Origin: Salinispora cortesiana
GTDB lineage: Bacteria; Actinomycetota; Actinomycetes; Mycobacteriales; Micromonosporaceae
Direction of reading: 5' to 3'
DNA length: 42,956 nucleotides
Assembly (NCBI RefSeq): GCF_000484695.1
Contig: NZ_AXVR01000043.1
Span: 1 to 42,956 of the forward strand
Below the pieces are notes generated by a model. That model was not told the DNA's origin and searched no databases. It worked only from the letters and a program-made list of their open reading frames with translations. Both the position numbers and the translations under genes were made by a program. Each line of letters starts with the position of its first letter. Positions within the stretch are counted from its first letter, which is position 1. Below are positions 1-7,838 of this stretch, one piece after another.

Positions 1-130
1 GGTCGTGGGTGGGGGTACGTCCGCTGACGCCGGCGTCGGTGCGGGCTTGCCGCCAGGCGGTGAGGCGGGGTGCGATGAGGGCCCAGCGGGCGTCGGACAG
101 GTCGGACGGGTAGGGGCGCCGTTCGGTCAT
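1..130 (-). CDS. IS5-family transposase, N-terminal fragment (runs off the window)
   Basis: The complement from the ATG at 130 reads MTERRPYPSDLSDARWALIA and continues for 43 codons to the window edge. The pattern RxYPSDLSDxxWxLIxPxL is the usual start of IS5-type (DUF4096) transposases, the DNA-binding N-terminal part of a DDE transposase. The catalytic part lies outside the window, so it is not possible to say whether the element is intact. I could not assign a terminal inverted repeat in the 130-250 region with confidence. It marks the boundary of the core moxR operon with something mobile. Confidence 0.75.
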   Translation of the reverse strand, partial: MTERRPYPSDLSDARWALIAPRLTAWRQARTDAGVSGRTPTHD

Positions 131-452
131 GAAGCAGGCGTACGGTGTTGGGGCCTCGACCTGGCGGACGTCATGTCCGTCAGTGCGGGATGAAAGTGAA
201 CCAGACACGATCCCGGGGTGATATGCGCTGAAACCGGGTAGGCCTATGTCCACCGATATGTTTTCTTTCTAGGTCGGGTCGGGTATTTCGCGCTACCGAG
301 GTCGAGGCGCGAATCGGCCATTACCGGCCCGAAGATGAAGCAAACGTCCAGTAACGAGTTGTTTGTTCGATACTGAGTGGAATAATGGATAGTGGGCTAC
401 TCAGTGCGGTAAGTCCGACGTTTGCCGACGGTCGGTGCGGGAAGCAAGCACC
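131..452. other. Intergenic region between the IS remnant and moxR
   Basis: No convincing gene. Base composition is clearly less GC-rich than the surroundings, especially 230-400, as expected for a promoter-bearing spacer or the flank of a mobile element. The only structured part I can point to is the candidate moxR promoter near 359-388. Confidence 0.5.
359..388 (+). promoter_or_regulatory. Candidate promoter of the moxR operon
   Basis: TTGTTT (359-364), an 18-base spacer and TAATGG (383-388) resemble a housekeeping sigma promoter, about 65 bases before the preferred moxR start. This is pattern only. Confidence 0.35.
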
Positions 453-1499
453 GTGACGGACATCTCGGACACCTTGGCCCCCGAGCCCAGCCCGGTCGAT
501 CCCGACGCAGCCGGCACCGAGTTACGACAGACTCTCGCCGAGGTCCGGCGCGTGATCGTTGGGCAGGACCGGCTGGTGGAGCGCCTGCTCACCGCACTTA
601 TCGCCGACGGGCACTGCCTCCTGGAAGGGGTGCCCGGCGTCGCGAAGACGCTCGCCGCGCAGACCCTCGCCACCGTTGTCGGCGGCAGCTTCTCCCGCAT
701 CCAGTTCACCCCGGACCTGGTTCCCTCCGACATCGTCGGCACCCGCGTCTATCGGGCCTCCCGGGAGACCTTCGATGTCGAGCTGGGTCCGGTCATGGCC
801 AACCTGCTCCTCGCCGACGAGATCAATCGGGCTCCGGCGAAGGTGCAGTCCGCGCTGCTGGAGGCGATGGCCGAACGTCAGGTCTCGATCGGCGGGCGGA
901 GCTGGGAGGTCCCGGCGCCGTTTCTGGTGCTGGCCACCCAGAACCCGATCGAGTCTGAGGGGGTCTACCAGCTGCCGGAGGCGCAGCGGGACCGGTTCCT
1001 GATGAAGGTGGTGGTGGACTACCCGAGCGACGCCGACGAACTCGCGATCCTCTACCGGATGAGCAGCGACCGGCCGACGCCCGAGCAGGTGCTCGACCCG
1101 CAACGGCTGCTCGACCTCCAGGCCCGGGCGAGCCGGGTCTTCGTGCACCACGCGCTGGCTGAGTACGTGGTCCGGCTGATCCTGGCCACCCGAGACCCGG
1201 GCCGGTTCGGCCTGCCCGACGTCGCCCCGCTGCTCGCCTACGGGGCGAGCCCGCGCGCCACCCTTGGCCTGGTCGCCGCCGCCCGAGCCCAGGCCCTGCT
1301 GCGCGGCCGGGAGTACGTGCTGCCCGAGGATGTCCGCGAGTTGGCGGCCGACGTGCTCGCCCACCGGCTGGTCCTCTCCTTCGACGCGGTCGCCGACGGG
1401 GTGTCGGCCGAGTCGGTCGTCCGGCGGCTGGTCAACGCGGTACCGCCGCCTCGGGTCGCCGGGGTAACCGAACCCGCGCCCAACCTGGCGGCGGCGTGA
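453..1499 (+). CDS. moxR: MoxR-family AAA+ ATPase
   Basis: A 348-aa AAA+ ATPase of the MoxR group, which acts as a chaperone-like partner of VWA-domain proteins. Walker A (GVPGVAKT) lies near residues 59-66, Walker B (LLLADEINR) near 118-125 and sensor 1 (ATQNP) near 161-165. I prefer the GTG at 453 because GGGAAG sits 8 bases upstream; an in-frame GTG at 435 would add six residues. The stop overlaps the start of the DUF58 gene by four bases, and a VWA gene follows, which is the classic moxR-DUF58-VWA order. Residue 24 is encoded by TTA (522-524), a very rare codon in such genomes. The substrate of the complex cannot be read from sequence. Confidence 0.93.
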   Translation: MTDISDTLAPEPSPVDPDAAGTELRQTLAEVRRVIVGQDRLVERLLTALIADGHCLLEGVPGVAKTLAAQTLATVVGGSFSRIQFTPDLVPSDIVGTRVYRASRETFDVELGPVMANLLLADEINRAPAKVQSALLEAMAERQVSIGGRSWEVPAPFLVLATQNPIESEGVYQLPEAQRDRFLMKVVVDYPSDADELAILYRMSSDRPTPEQVLDPQRLLDLQARASRVFVHHALAEYVVRLILATRDPGRFGLPDVAPLLAYGASPRATLGLVAAARAQALLRGREYVLPEDVRELAADVLAHRLVLSFDAVADGVSAESVVRRLVNAVPPPRVAGVTEPAPNLAAA

Positions 1500-2512
1500 G
1501 GTGGCGCGGCCGGCCCGCCGGGCCGGTGCCGCCGGACCCCGGCCTGGCCGACCTGGCCGGGGATCGGCGGCTACGCCGGCTCGAGCTGGCCGTGACCCGG
1601 CGGCTCGACGGTCTGCTGCACGGCCGATACCAAGGGCTGCTCCCCGGGCCGGGCAGCGAACCGGCTGGCAGTCGGGAGTACCGGCCCGGTGAGGACGAGG
1701 TCCGCCGGATGGACTGGGCGGTGACCGCCCGGACCACCGTTCCGCACGTGCGTCAGCTCGACGCCGACCGGGAACTCACCACCTGGCTCCTGGTCGACGC
1801 CAGCGTCAGCATGGAGTACGGCACGGCCGAGCTGGACAAGCGGGAACTCGCGGTAGCCGCCGTCGCGGCGGTGGGCTTCCTCACCGCCGGAGTGGGCAAC
1901 CGGCTCGGCGCGTCGGTGCTCACCCCGACCGGGCTCCGCCGACACGCCCTCGGCAGCGGCCGTACCCATCTGTTCGGGCTGCTCCGAATGTTGCTGGCCG
2001 CCCCCCGACACGGCGGCTACGACCAGGACACCGCACCGCTCGCGCCCCCCGATCTGGCCACCGCGCTGGACGGCGTACGCCGGGTGGCCACCCGCCGTGG
2101 GCTCGTGGTGGTGATCTCGGACTTCCTGGATGGCCTGCCCGAATCGCCCGGCCGACCCGCCCCCTGGGAACAGCACCTGCGGCGGCTCGCCGTTGCGCAC
2201 CAGGTGCTCGCCGTGGAGGTAACCGACCCGCGGGAGTGGGAGCTACCCGACGTTGGCCTGGTCACCCTGGTTGACCCGGAGAGCGGCCGGCGGCGGGAGG
2301 TCTGGACCGGCGACCCCCGGCTGCGCCAGCGGTACGCCGCGGCGGCCACCGCCCAGCGGGATCAGGTACGCCAGGCGCTACGCCGTGGCGGTGCGGCGCA
2401 CCTGCCGCTGCGGACCGACCGGGACTGGGTCGCCGACATCGTGCGGCACGTGCACCAACAACGCCGGCTGGCGACCGCTCCGGTCCCGGCCGGGAGGGGA
2501 GGTGGCGGGTGA
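1496..2512 (+). CDS. DUF58 domain protein (MoxR partner)
   Basis: A 338-aa protein with the DUF58 signature around residues 59-74 (SREYRPGEDEVRRMDW) followed by a VWA-like strand and metal-site-like segment (LLVDASVSMEYG, about 98-109). DUF58 proteins are found almost always between moxR and VWA genes and are thought to be part of the same chaperone or assembly complex. The GTG start overlaps the moxR TGA (GTGA), and the end overlaps the next start the same way, so translation of the three genes is likely coupled. No transmembrane segment is obvious, so it is probably cytoplasmic or peripheral. Confidence 0.9.
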   Translation: MRWRGRPAGPVPPDPGLADLAGDRRLRRLELAVTRRLDGLLHGRYQGLLPGPGSEPAGSREYRPGEDEVRRMDWAVTARTTVPHVRQLDADRELTTWLLVDASVSMEYGTAELDKRELAVAAVAAVGFLTAGVGNRLGASVLTPTGLRRHALGSGRTHLFGLLRMLLAAPRHGGYDQDTAPLAPPDLATALDGVRRVATRRGLVVVISDFLDGLPESPGRPAPWEQHLRRLAVAHQVLAVEVTDPREWELPDVGLVTLVDPESGRRREVWTGDPRLRQRYAAAATAQRDQVRQALRRGGAAHLPLRTDRDWVADIVRHVHQQRRLATAPVPAGRGGGG

Positions 2513-3468
2513 TCTGGCTCTCGCCGGCCCGGCTGTGGCTGCTGCTCGCCGTGCTCGGACTGGCCGCCGGCTACGCCCTGCTACAGCGCCGCCGGAGCCA
2601 GTACGCGGTGCGGTTCACGAACCTGCGGCTGCTGGACCGGGTGGCCCCACAGCGACCGGCCTGGCGCCGGCACGTCCCCGCCGGACTCTTCCTGGCGATG
2701 CTCGCGTTGCTGGTGGTCGGCTTCGCTCGGCCCACCGCCGAGGTGCGGGTCCCCCGGGAACGGGCGACCGTGATGGTGGCGGTGGATGTCTCCACCTCGA
2801 TGCTCGCCGGGGACGTGGAGCCGGACCGGCTCACCGCCGCCAAGGAGTCGGCCCGTCGCTTCGTGGATGGTCTCCCCGACGAGTTCAACGTGGGCCTGGT
2901 CGCCTTCGCCGGCAGCGCCGCTGTCCTGGTGCCGCCCGACACCGACCGGGAGGCGCTGGACGAGGGGATCGATCGGTTGGTCGAGGGGGCGACCGGGGTG
3001 CAGGGCACCGCGATCGGAGAGGCGATCAACACCTCGCTCGGAGCGGTGAAGGCACTGGACGGCGAGGCGGCGACGGACCCGCCGCCGGCCCGGGTCGTGC
3101 TGCTCTCCGACGGGGCCAACACCTCCGGCATGGACCCGATGGAGGCGGCGGCCGACGCGGTGGAGATGGAGGTCCCCGTCCACACCATCGCCTTCGGCAC
3201 CGCCTCCGGCTACGTGGACCGGGGTGGTCGGCCGATCCAGGTGCCGGTGGACGGGCAAACCCTCGACGCCGTCGCCCGCGAGACCGGCGGACAGTTCCAC
3301 GAGGCGGTCAGCGTCGAGGAGCTGCGGGCGGTGTACGACGACATCGGCAGCTCGGTGGGGTACCGCACCAAGCGGCAGGACGTCTCGGCCCGATTCATCG
3401 GCCTCAGCCTGGTCTTCGCGCTGGGCGCGGCGGCCGGCTCAATGCGTTGGTTCTCCCGCCTGCCCTGA
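2509..3468 (+). CDS. Membrane-anchored VWA-domain protein (BatA/YfbK-like)
   Basis: A 319-aa protein with two N-terminal transmembrane segments (about 4-22 and 57-73), a von Willebrand A domain whose MIDAS motif is DVSTS at about 93-97 with later conserved TG and SDG elements, and a C-terminal hydrophobic segment (about 296-313). The topology, membrane anchors at both ends with the VWA domain between them, is that of BatA-like proteins encoded after moxR and DUF58. The GTG start overlaps the DUF58 stop by four bases. Members bind divalent metal and mediate protein contacts; no enzymatic activity is expected. The protease gene begins 52 bases downstream and may share the transcript. Confidence 0.9.
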   Translation: MIWLSPARLWLLLAVLGLAAGYALLQRRRSQYAVRFTNLRLLDRVAPQRPAWRRHVPAGLFLAMLALLVVGFARPTAEVRVPRERATVMVAVDVSTSMLAGDVEPDRLTAAKESARRFVDGLPDEFNVGLVAFAGSAAVLVPPDTDREALDEGIDRLVEGATGVQGTAIGEAINTSLGAVKALDGEAATDPPPARVVLLSDGANTSGMDPMEAAADAVEMEVPVHTIAFGTASGYVDRGGRPIQVPVDGQTLDAVARETGGQFHEAVSVEELRAVYDDIGSSVGYRTKRQDVSARFIGLSLVFALGAAAGSMRWFSRLP

Positions 3469-3520
3469 GCCCGCCGGGTGGCTGGGGCGCAGGTGGCCGA
3501 TCGACACGAGGAGCGTACGT

Positions 3521-4384
3521 ATGGCAGTGCAGAGCGGGCTGGGCGAACCGCGTGGCCCCTGGTTCATCTCGCCCGAGCTGGGCCCGGACGGGCGGCCCCG
3601 GCCAGACGAGTCCGGATCGGCCCGGGCGGGCGGGGCGCGCCGTTGGCACCACCGGCTGCTGGTCGGGTTGGCGCTGGTGGCCATCTCCAGCGTCTCCGGC
3701 GCCGCGGCCGGTGGTCTGGTGGCGAGCCAGGACGGGGCGCCCGGGGCAGCCTCCGCCTCGGCCGCGCCGGTGCCGGCGGAGCTGGTGACCGCCGCCGAGC
3801 AGACCGTCCCGGGGGTGGTCTCGGTGCTGGCCGCCGGCGCCGATGGCGCCTCCGCGACCGGCTCCGGCTTCGCGGTCGACGACCAGCAGCACATCATCAC
3901 CAACGACCACATCCTGGCGAAGGGGGGAAGTGGTTCGGTGACGGTGGAGTTGCCCGACGGGCGACGGTTCGACGCCGAGGTGGCGGGCCGGGAGCCCCGC
4001 AGTGACCTCGCGGTGTTGCGGGTGCCGTCGTCCGCGGGGCTGGCGGCACTGCCGCTGGCCAAGCCGGGGACGACCCGGGTCGGTGAGCCGGTGCTGGCGG
4101 TGGGCTCGCCCCTCGGCCTCGCCGGCACGGTGACCGCCGGCATCGTGAGCGCCGTGGACCGGCAGGTGCGCCTCGGTGACAACCGGCACACGGCGGTGCA
4201 GACGGATGCCTCGATCAACCCGGGGAACTCCGGCGGACCACTGGTGAACGCCCGGGGTGAGGTAGTCGGGGTGAACACGGCGATCGCCACGATCGACGGC
4301 AACGGCTCGATCGGGATCGGCTTCGCCATCCCCATCGAGCAGGTTCAGCAGACCGCCGACACGATCATCGGTAAGGGTGGCTGA
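3521..4384 (+). CDS. Membrane-anchored trypsin-like serine protease without PDZ domain
   Basis: A 287-aa S1C (HtrA/DegP-type) protease. A cytoplasmic head of about 43 residues precedes one transmembrane segment (about 45-65) and an extracytoplasmic protease domain with the triad His130 (TNDHIL), Asp162 (SDLAVL) and Ser237 (NPGNSGGP). The protein ends about 50 residues after the active Ser, so the PDZ domain usual in HtrA/PepD proteins is absent. The ATG at 3521 has GAGGAG 7 bases upstream; the frame is open further upstream only because it overlaps the VWA gene. Probable role: envelope protein quality control or processing of surface proteins. Its link with the MoxR operon is by proximity only. 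Confidence 0.9.
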   Translation: MAVQSGLGEPRGPWFISPELGPDGRPRPDESGSARAGGARRWHHRLLVGLALVAISSVSGAAAGGLVASQDGAPGAASASAAPVPAELVTAAEQTVPGVVSVLAAGADGASATGSGFAVDDQQHIITNDHILAKGGSGSVTVELPDGRRFDAEVAGREPRSDLAVLRVPSSAGLAALPLAKPGTTRVGEPVLAVGSPLGLAGTVTAGIVSAVDRQVRLGDNRHTAVQTDASINPGNSGGPLVNARGEVVGVNTAIATIDGNGSIGIGFAIPIEQVQQTADTIIGKGG

Positions 4385-4463
4385 GGTCTGCGGGGCCGGC
4401 CCCGGAGCGACTCCGCCTGCCCCGGTTCACCTGCCTGCCCGGTGCGCCCCGGGGCCCAGGCGT

Positions 4464-4469
4464 TAGCCT
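4464..4469 (+). promoter_or_regulatory. -10 element for a probably leaderless arfB transcript
   Basis: TAGCCT ends 7 bases before the GTG at 4477. Transcription would start at or next to the start codon, and no ribosome binding site is present. Confidence 0.4.
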
Positions 4470-4476
4470 CGGGAGC

Positions 4477-4902
4477 GTGGACAGTGGGCTGCGGGTGCAC
4501 GATCGGTGGGTGGTGCCCGAGGCCGAGCTGCGGGAACGCTTCTCCCGGTCGTCCGGGCCCGGTGGTCAGGGGGTCAACACGACCGACTCCCGGGTGGAGC
4601 TGAGCTTCGATCTGGCTGCCTCACCGGGCCTCCCGGAGCCGCTGCGCGCCCGGGCCCTCGACCGCCTCGCCGGGCGACTCGTCAACGGCGTCCTCACCGT
4701 GACCGCCAGCGAGCACCGCGCCCAACTCGCCAACCGGGAGGCCGCCCGGGAGCGGATGGCGGCGCTGCTCCGCGCGGCGATCGCACCGCCGCCGAAGCGT
4801 CGTCGCCCGACCCGGCCCTCCCGCGCCGCCAAGGAGCGTCGACTGGCCGAGAAGAAGCGGCGGTCCCAGCGCAAGCGGGACCGCCGCGTTGACGGCGACT
4901 GA
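4477..4902 (+). CDS. arfB: ArfB/YaeJ-type peptidyl-tRNA hydrolase (ribosome rescue)
   Basis: A 141-aa protein of the ICT1/YaeJ family. The GGQ motif (SSGPGGQGVN, GGQ at 29-31) hydrolyses peptidyl-tRNA on stalled ribosomes. The C-terminus is an extended basic tail rich in KKRR/RKR, which in ArfB inserts into the empty mRNA channel. Length matches the stand-alone rescue factor, not a full release factor. The GTG start has no Shine-Dalgarno sequence, but a TAGCCT -10 hexamer lies 7 bases upstream, which suggests a leaderless mRNA. It converges on the next gene, with 9 bases between the stops. Confidence 0.88.
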   Translation: MDSGLRVHDRWVVPEAELRERFSRSSGPGGQGVNTTDSRVELSFDLAASPGLPEPLRARALDRLAGRLVNGVLTVTASEHRAQLANREAARERMAALLRAAIAPPPKRRRPTRPSRAAKERRLAEKKRRSQRKRDRRVDGD

Positions 4903-4911
4903 CCGGATCAC

Positions 4912-5793
4912 CTACGTGTCGCACCTGTCTATCGCCTCGAGCAGTTGGGCGCGCAGCTGGGCGGCTCGTCCGGCGAAACCGCGCTGGGCGGCCGCGTACT
5001 CCACCCGCCCCGCTGGGGTCTCGACCGCAACCGGGGGGTAGCCCAGCGCGGCCAGGTCGTACGGCGAGGCGCGCATGTCGAGGGCGCGGATCTGTCCGGC
5101 CAACTCGAAGCACTCCGCCACCAGCTCGGACGGAACCAGCGGGGAGAGTTTGTACGCCCACTTGTAGAGATCCATGTTGGCGTGCAGGCAGCCGGGCTGC
5201 TCCAGATCGTGCTGGCTGTCCCGGGTTGGCTGGAGGAGGTTCAGCGGCCGGGCCGGCGTGGTGAAGAAGCGGTACGCGTCGAAGTGGCTGCACCGCACTC
5301 CCCGCTCCTCGACGACCGTGGCGACCTGCGCCGGGCTCAACCGCAGCGGCCAGGCGTTGTGCCGGACCTCCTCCTGGGTCTGCCGGTAGACCATCGCCCA
5401 CTCGTGCATGCCGAAGCAGCCGAACTGTGCCGGTCGGCCCGCCGTGGCGCTCAACAGGGTCCGGATCCAGGTGATCGATTCGGCCCGCCGGGCGCGTACC
5501 GCCGAGGTGTCGAGGGTGGCGCCGGCGGCGCTGGCGCGGTAGTCCGGCCCGAAGTCGGCCGGGTCCGCGGCGCGCAGCACCGCCCCCGCGCCGGGGTGCC
5601 AGCGGCGGAGCCGGGCCGGCCGGTACGAGTAGTAGGTGAAGAGGAAGTCCTGCACTGGATGCTTCTCGCCCCGGCGGCGGCGGGCCAGGTGTGGGGCCAG
5701 CCACGCGTCGATCCGCTCCTGGTGGGCTCGGCGCCGGGCCTGCCAGGTCGCCGGTTCGAGCACGGTGCCGAGTGCGGGGAGGGCGGCTGTCAC
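4912..5793 (-). CDS. Conserved actinobacterial protein annotated as 3-methyladenine DNA glycosylase
   Basis: I take the GTG at 5793 (VTAALPALGTVLEP...), giving 293 aa; the open frame extends upstream, but that part lacks family-like sequence and would overlap the TetR promoter. The core has well-conserved stretches such as HLARRRRGEKHPVQDFLFTY, YSYRPARLRRWHPG and FGMHEWAMVYR. Proteins of this type are widespread in actinomycetes and are labelled 3-methyladenine DNA glycosylase, but I see no helix-hairpin-helix plus Gly/Pro/Asp loop of the AlkA type, so the label rests on database custom rather than on a visible motif. Many His, Tyr and Trp residues suggest an enzyme. Confidence 0.75.
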   Translation of the reverse strand: MTAALPALGTVLEPATWQARRRAHQERIDAWLAPHLARRRRGEKHPVQDFLFTYYSYRPARLRRWHPGAGAVLRAADPADFGPDYRASAAGATLDTSAVRARRAESITWIRTLLSATAGRPAQFGCFGMHEWAMVYRQTQEEVRHNAWPLRLSPAQVATVVEERGVRCSHFDAYRFFTTPARPLNLLQPTRDSQHDLEQPGCLHANMDLYKWAYKLSPLVPSELVAECFELAGQIRALDMRASPYDLAALGYPPVAVETPAGRVEYAAAQRGFAGRAAQLRAQLLEAIDRCDT

Positions 5794-5906
5794 CTGCCCA
5801 GGGTACGGCCGTCCCCGCTCTTGGGGCCGAGTGTGTCTACCCGCGGTCCGGCCACGCCGCACTCTGCCGCTACCGGGCCAGGTTTGTCCGCACAGCCGGT
5901 TGAGGG

Positions 5907-5951
5907 TTGCTGCCCCAGCGCGCCACGAGTAGTATTTGGTCGAGCGTCCAA
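5907..5951 (+). promoter_or_regulatory. tetR promoter with overlapping palindromic operator
   Basis: TTGCTG (5907-5912), a 17-base spacer and TAGTAT (5930-5935) form a good promoter. It is followed directly by a 16-base imperfect palindrome, TTGGTCGAGCGTCCAA (5936-5951; 12 of 16 positions symmetric, pattern TTGGnCGnnCGnCCAA). A repressor bound there would cover the transcription start, as expected for autoregulation by TetR. Confidence 0.6.
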
Positions 5952-5974
5952 GGCGATCGCCCAAGGAGGCCATC

Positions 5975-6577
5975 GTGGGTGAGACCAACATCGAACGGGG
6001 CCGAAACGCGCGAGCGCGCCTGTTGGCGGCCGCCCGGGAGCTGATCGGCGAGCTCGGTTGGAATGCGGTCAGCACCCGGACGCTGGCCGAGCGGGCTGGC
6101 GTCCGTTCCGGGCTGGTGCACTACCACTTCGACTCGCTGCAGGCGCTGCTGCGTCATGCCGCCCTGGCTGAGGTCCAACGGATGCTCGACGGCACCAGCG
6201 CGCTCCTTGCCGGGGCCGCGAGCCCGAGCGACGGCATCGAGCGGATGTTGCTCGACCTCGACCAGTACAACGGTTCTGACTCGGCGTCGCTGCTCTTCGT
6301 CGAGACCTACCTCGCCGCCACCCGCGACCACGAACTGCGCCAGGGGATGAGTGCACTGGTCGCCGACTTCCGTAGCTCGCTGACCGAAGCGCTCACCCGC
6401 TCCGGACACCCCAGACCGCAAGCCGCCGCGAGCATGGTATTGGCGCTCTTCGACGGCTTCGTCCTGCACAGGGGCCTCGACCAGGGCCTGTCCGCGGAGC
6501 ACATCGCCCCGCTACTGCGCCGAATCACCAACACCGAAGAGAGTCGCATCACCAACACCGAAGAGGACGGAGAATAG
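5975..6577 (+). CDS. TetR-family transcriptional repressor
   Basis: A 200-aa TetR-type regulator. The N-terminal helix-turn-helix is clear (ARLLAAARELI...VSTRTLAERAGVRSGLVHYHF, roughly residues 10-52); the rest is the variable ligand-binding part. The GTG at 5975 has AAGGAGG 5 bases upstream. It is followed after 2 bases by the FAD monooxygenase, so the two are one transcript, and a palindrome sits on its -10 region. The likely job is to repress itself and the monooxygenase until a small molecule binds. Oddity: the last 18 residues are a duplicated octapeptide (RITNTEES/RITNTEED), from a 24-base tandem repeat, beyond the normal end of the fold. Confidence 0.92.
   Translation: MGETNIERGRNARARLLAAARELIGELGWNAVSTRTLAERAGVRSGLVHYHFDSLQALLRHAALAEVQRMLDGTSALLAGAASPSDGIERMLLDLDQYNGSDSASLLFVETYLAATRDHELRQGMSALVADFRSSLTEALTRSGHPRPQAAASMVLALFDGFVLHRGLDQGLSAEHIAPLLRRITNTEESRITNTEEDGE
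6521..6568 (+). repeat. 24-base tandem repeat at the 3' end of tetR
   Basis: Two adjacent 24-base units (6521-6544 and 6545-6568) share the core ATCACCAACACCGAAGAG and encode the repeated octapeptide RITNTEE-S/D. Copy number could vary by slippage without breaking the frame. Confidence 0.85.
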
Positions 6578-6579
6578 CG

Positions 6580-7746
6580 ATGAAAGCCTTCATCTGCGGC
6601 GCCGGCATCGCCGGGCTGGCCCTCGCCCACCGCCTGCACCACCACGGTTGGGAGGTCCAGGTCGTCGACCACGCTCCAGGGCCGCGCGAACAGGGGTACA
6701 TGATCGATTTCTTTGGCCCGGGGTACGAGGCGCTGACAGCGATGGGTCTACGGCCGAACCTTCGGCGGTTCGCCAGTTCGGTCGACTCCTTCCGCTACAT
6801 CGACTCCCGCGGCCGGACGACTGTCAGCGTTGACTACACGTTCTTCGCCCGGGCCCTCGACGGCGAATTCGCCAGCATCATGCGGCCTGCCATCGAACGC
6901 ATGCTCCACGAATCGCTCAACGACCAGGTCGACATCCGCTACGGCGTCACGATCGACCGGATCAGCGGTAACCGGGCAGAGCTTTCCGACGGCACTGCTG
7001 TCGAGGCGGACGTGATCGTGGGCGCCGACGGCATCCACTCCCACGTCCGCTCGCTCGTCTTCGGCCCCGAGCGCAACTACCTCCGCTACCTCGGCATGCA
7101 TACGGCGGCGTACGTCTTCGAGGATCCCGTGGTGTTCGAGCAGGTTCGGGGTCAGTTCGTGCTCACCGAGACCCTCAACCGTCAGCTGGGCCTCTACGGG
7201 CTCGCCGATGGCCGGGTCGCGGTGTTCGCCCTGCACCGAATGGATGACGCCCGCCTACCCGAGGACCCACGCGAGGCGTTGTATCAGACCTACACCGGCA
7301 TGGGTGACCTGGTGGAGCGGGCCGTGGCCAACTGCCCACCGCCGGAGGCGGTCTACTACGACCAGGTCGCCCAGATCGACGCTTCGCGCTGGACCGATGG
7401 GCGGGTCGCGCTGGTCGGTGACGCCGCGCACGCGGTGTCCCTGATCGCCGGGCAGGGCGCCTCACTGGGAATCGCCGGCGCCTACCTGCTGACCGAGCGG
7501 CTGCATGCCACCGGGTCGGTCCAGGAGGGACTGGCCGACTACGAGCGCCGCTGGAGGCCGATCATCCGCACCACGCAGCAGGCGGCCCGAGATCGGGTCA
7601 CCGAGTGGTTCCTGCCGACGTCGTCGGCCAAGCTCCTGGCCCGGCGCTGGGGATTCAGGGCGATGCGCGTGCCGGGCCTCGATCGACTTTTGGTCGGCAC
7701 GCTGTTCCCGAAGAGCCACCGGAACATTGCCGAACTCGCGAGGTAG
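6580..7746 (+). CDS. FAD-dependent monooxygenase (aromatic hydroxylase type)
   Basis: A 388-aa class A flavoprotein hydroxylase. It has the N-terminal dinucleotide-binding GAGIAG (7-12), the GADGIHSHVR-type DG segment in the middle, and the LVGDAAHAV motif near 277-285 that contacts the FAD ribityl chain. It resembles TetX-like and antibiotic- or polyketide-tailoring hydroxylases; the substrate cannot be told. Translation follows tetR directly (2-base gap), so expression should be induced by the TetR ligand, which may be the substrate. A defence or detoxification role is plausible, and so is a catabolic one. A 9-base inverted repeat spans its stop codon. Confidence 0.9.
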   Translation: MKAFICGAGIAGLALAHRLHHHGWEVQVVDHAPGPREQGYMIDFFGPGYEALTAMGLRPNLRRFASSVDSFRYIDSRGRTTVSVDYTFFARALDGEFASIMRPAIERMLHESLNDQVDIRYGVTIDRISGNRAELSDGTAVEADVIVGADGIHSHVRSLVFGPERNYLRYLGMHTAAYVFEDPVVFEQVRGQFVLTETLNRQLGLYGLADGRVAVFALHRMDDARLPEDPREALYQTYTGMGDLVERAVANCPPPEAVYYDQVAQIDASRWTDGRVALVGDAAHAVSLIAGQGASLGIAGAYLLTERLHATGSVQEGLADYERRWRPIIRTTQQAARDRVTEWFLPTSSAKLLARRWGFRAMRVPGLDRLLVGTLFPKSHRNIAELAR

Positions 7747-7759
7747 GAACCGCGAGTTC
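7732..7759 (+). terminator. Inverted repeat across the monooxygenase stop codon
   Basis: GAACTCGCG (7732-7740) and CGCGAGTTC (7751-7759) are perfect inverted arms around a 10-base loop holding the stop codon. There is no T-tract, so it may be a weak terminator or an mRNA-stabilising hairpin. Confidence 0.35.
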
Positions 7760-7838
7760 CCGAAGTGAGGCGGAAATCGGTCCTCCGGGTGTCAACCTTC
7801 TATGCTCGGTCGGTGGCGAGAAATGAGGGGGGCGCGAA

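Noticed and set aside
2253..3788. 511-codon plus-strand frame across DUF58, VWA and the protease
   Set aside because: Out of frame with three well-supported genes; the product is Gly/Arg-rich and featureless.
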